Shown here in pieces: positions 49,222-49,540 of a stretch of DNA of 49,540 bases (position 1 is its first letter; the number at the start of each line of letters is the position of its first letter). The DNA is taken from positions 1-49,540 of IMG/VR virus record IMGVR_UViG_3300021963_000189. One strand, given 5' to 3'. The notes beneath the pieces were generated by a model that was given only the letters and a program-made list of their open reading frames with translations, searched no databases and was not told where the DNA came from. Source of the stretch: a virus. A program made the position numbers and the translations under genes.

Positions 49222-49428
49222 ATGGCTACCAAACTATACACAATCGAAAGCCTACTTGTAGGAAAAAACTATCGCTCAAACTCTCGCCACTTTTCAGGCG
49301 AAATTGTTTCTGCTGAACATCGCCCAGAAATTTACTATGGCGAAAAAACTGAAGCCTATCTAATCGAGGTTCGTGCTGGCGGTCTGCGAAATAAATTCGC
49401 AACAATCGCAGTAAAGGTTGGTGAATAA
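49222..49428 (+). CDS. Small basic protein (68 residues)
   Basis: Begins MATKLYTIESLLVGKNYRSN, then beta-type RHFSGEIVSAEHRPEIYYGE and EAYLIEVRAGGLRNKFATIA. A GAAAGAAGG precedes the ATG at normal distance, behind a TATAAT promoter. It resembles a small all-beta early protein, perhaps DNA-binding. No family recognised. The opposite-strand frame here is a shadow. Confidence 0.62.
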   Translation: MATKLYTIESLLVGKNYRSNSRHFSGEIVSAEHRPEIYYGEKTEAYLIEVRAGGLRNKFATIAVKVGE

Positions 49429-49430
49429 TA

Positions 49431-49540
49431 ATGGGATACATCGAAATTTTCCGAATGGACAACGAGGGTGCTGGCTGGGTAGATTTATCCGAAGCAACAC
49501 CCGATGAATTATTCAACATCGAATTAGGATTATTAGAGGA
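49431..49540 (+). CDS. Unknown protein, truncated by window edge
   Basis: An ATG two bases after the previous stop opens a frame running to the window end (MGYIEIFRMDNEGAGWVDLS, then EATPDELFNIELGLLE). It is coupled to the 49222 gene; no stop is seen. Product and length unknown. Confidence 0.5.
   Translation, partial: MGYIEIFRMDNEGAGWVDLSEATPDELFNIELGLLE

Noticed and set aside
49226-49519. A 97-codon minus-strand frame at the right edge
   Set aside because: It is antisense to the 49222 and 49431 genes, which have a promoter, a ribosome binding site and coupling.

Overview
The window is a large piece of the genome of a long-tailed (siphovirus-type) double-stranded DNA phage. It is AT-rich and densely coded. 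A head-to-tail order of portal, protease-scaffold, major capsid, connectors, tail terminator, major tail protein, frameshifted tail chaperones, a 2154-residue tape measure and tail-tip proteins runs on the minus strand from about 20.6 kb down to 1 bp. The host cannot be proven from sequence. Several genes appear to start at or next to their transcription start (leaderless mRNA), there is a monomeric B12-dependent ribonucleotide reductase, and the fibre modules resemble those of aquatic phages. I infer an aquatic bacterial host, possibly an actinobacterium, with low to moderate confidence. I see no integrase, tRNA, CRISPR array or insertion sequence, and no terminase.

Layout. (1) 1-20.95 kb, minus strand: head and tail morphogenesis. 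The major capsid and major tail genes are each closed by a hairpin terminator, and each terminator is followed at once by a new promoter. (2) 21.0-22.8 kb: a LamG-type lectin-like protein. (3) 22.8-27.7 kb: a compact run of seven genes, five of them 2-oxoglutarate/Fe(II) oxygenases with complete iron and cosubstrate ligands, plus two DUF6065-like proteins. (4) 27.7-29.4 kb: a virion-type protein with two fibronectin-III-like domains, 29 tandem copies of the hexapeptide FFxPPx, and a C-terminal Hint (intein-like) domain. (5) 29.4-40.1 kb: a fibre and appendage cassette including 1007-, 1530- and 487-residue modular proteins and a short collagen-like stretch. (6) 40.2-42.4 kb: a holin-like membrane protein with an EF-hand loop, and NrdJ. 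(7) 42.6-46.6 kb, plus strand: a secreted lysozyme-like protein, a small Cys-rich protein, a GT61 glycosyltransferase, small proteins, a probable small RNA, and a glycine-rich adhesin-like protein. (8) 46.6-47.2 kb, minus strand: an unknown protein and an HNH endonuclease. (9) 47.2-49.5 kb: AT-rich non-coding DNA, very small translationally coupled plus-strand genes, duplicated promoter modules, and a GC-rich iteron and DnaA-box cluster that looks like a replication origin.

The most unusual content is the oxygenase operon placed directly after the FFxPPx/Hint gene. Five prolyl-hydroxylase-like enzymes beside a protein carrying 58 prolines in 29 identical Pro-Pro settings suggests, as inference, a phage-encoded system that hydroxylates its own appendage, with a Hint domain that may process the same polypeptide. 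The oxygenase operon appears to have its own promoter lying across the last codons of the FFxPPx gene.

A second theme is regulation. At least five genes have a -10 hexamer exactly 6 bases before the ATG with no Shine-Dalgarno sequence, two of them with TTGACT exactly 17 bases further upstream. The right-hand end carries paired promoter modules with a 14-bp operator present in the two opposite orientations.
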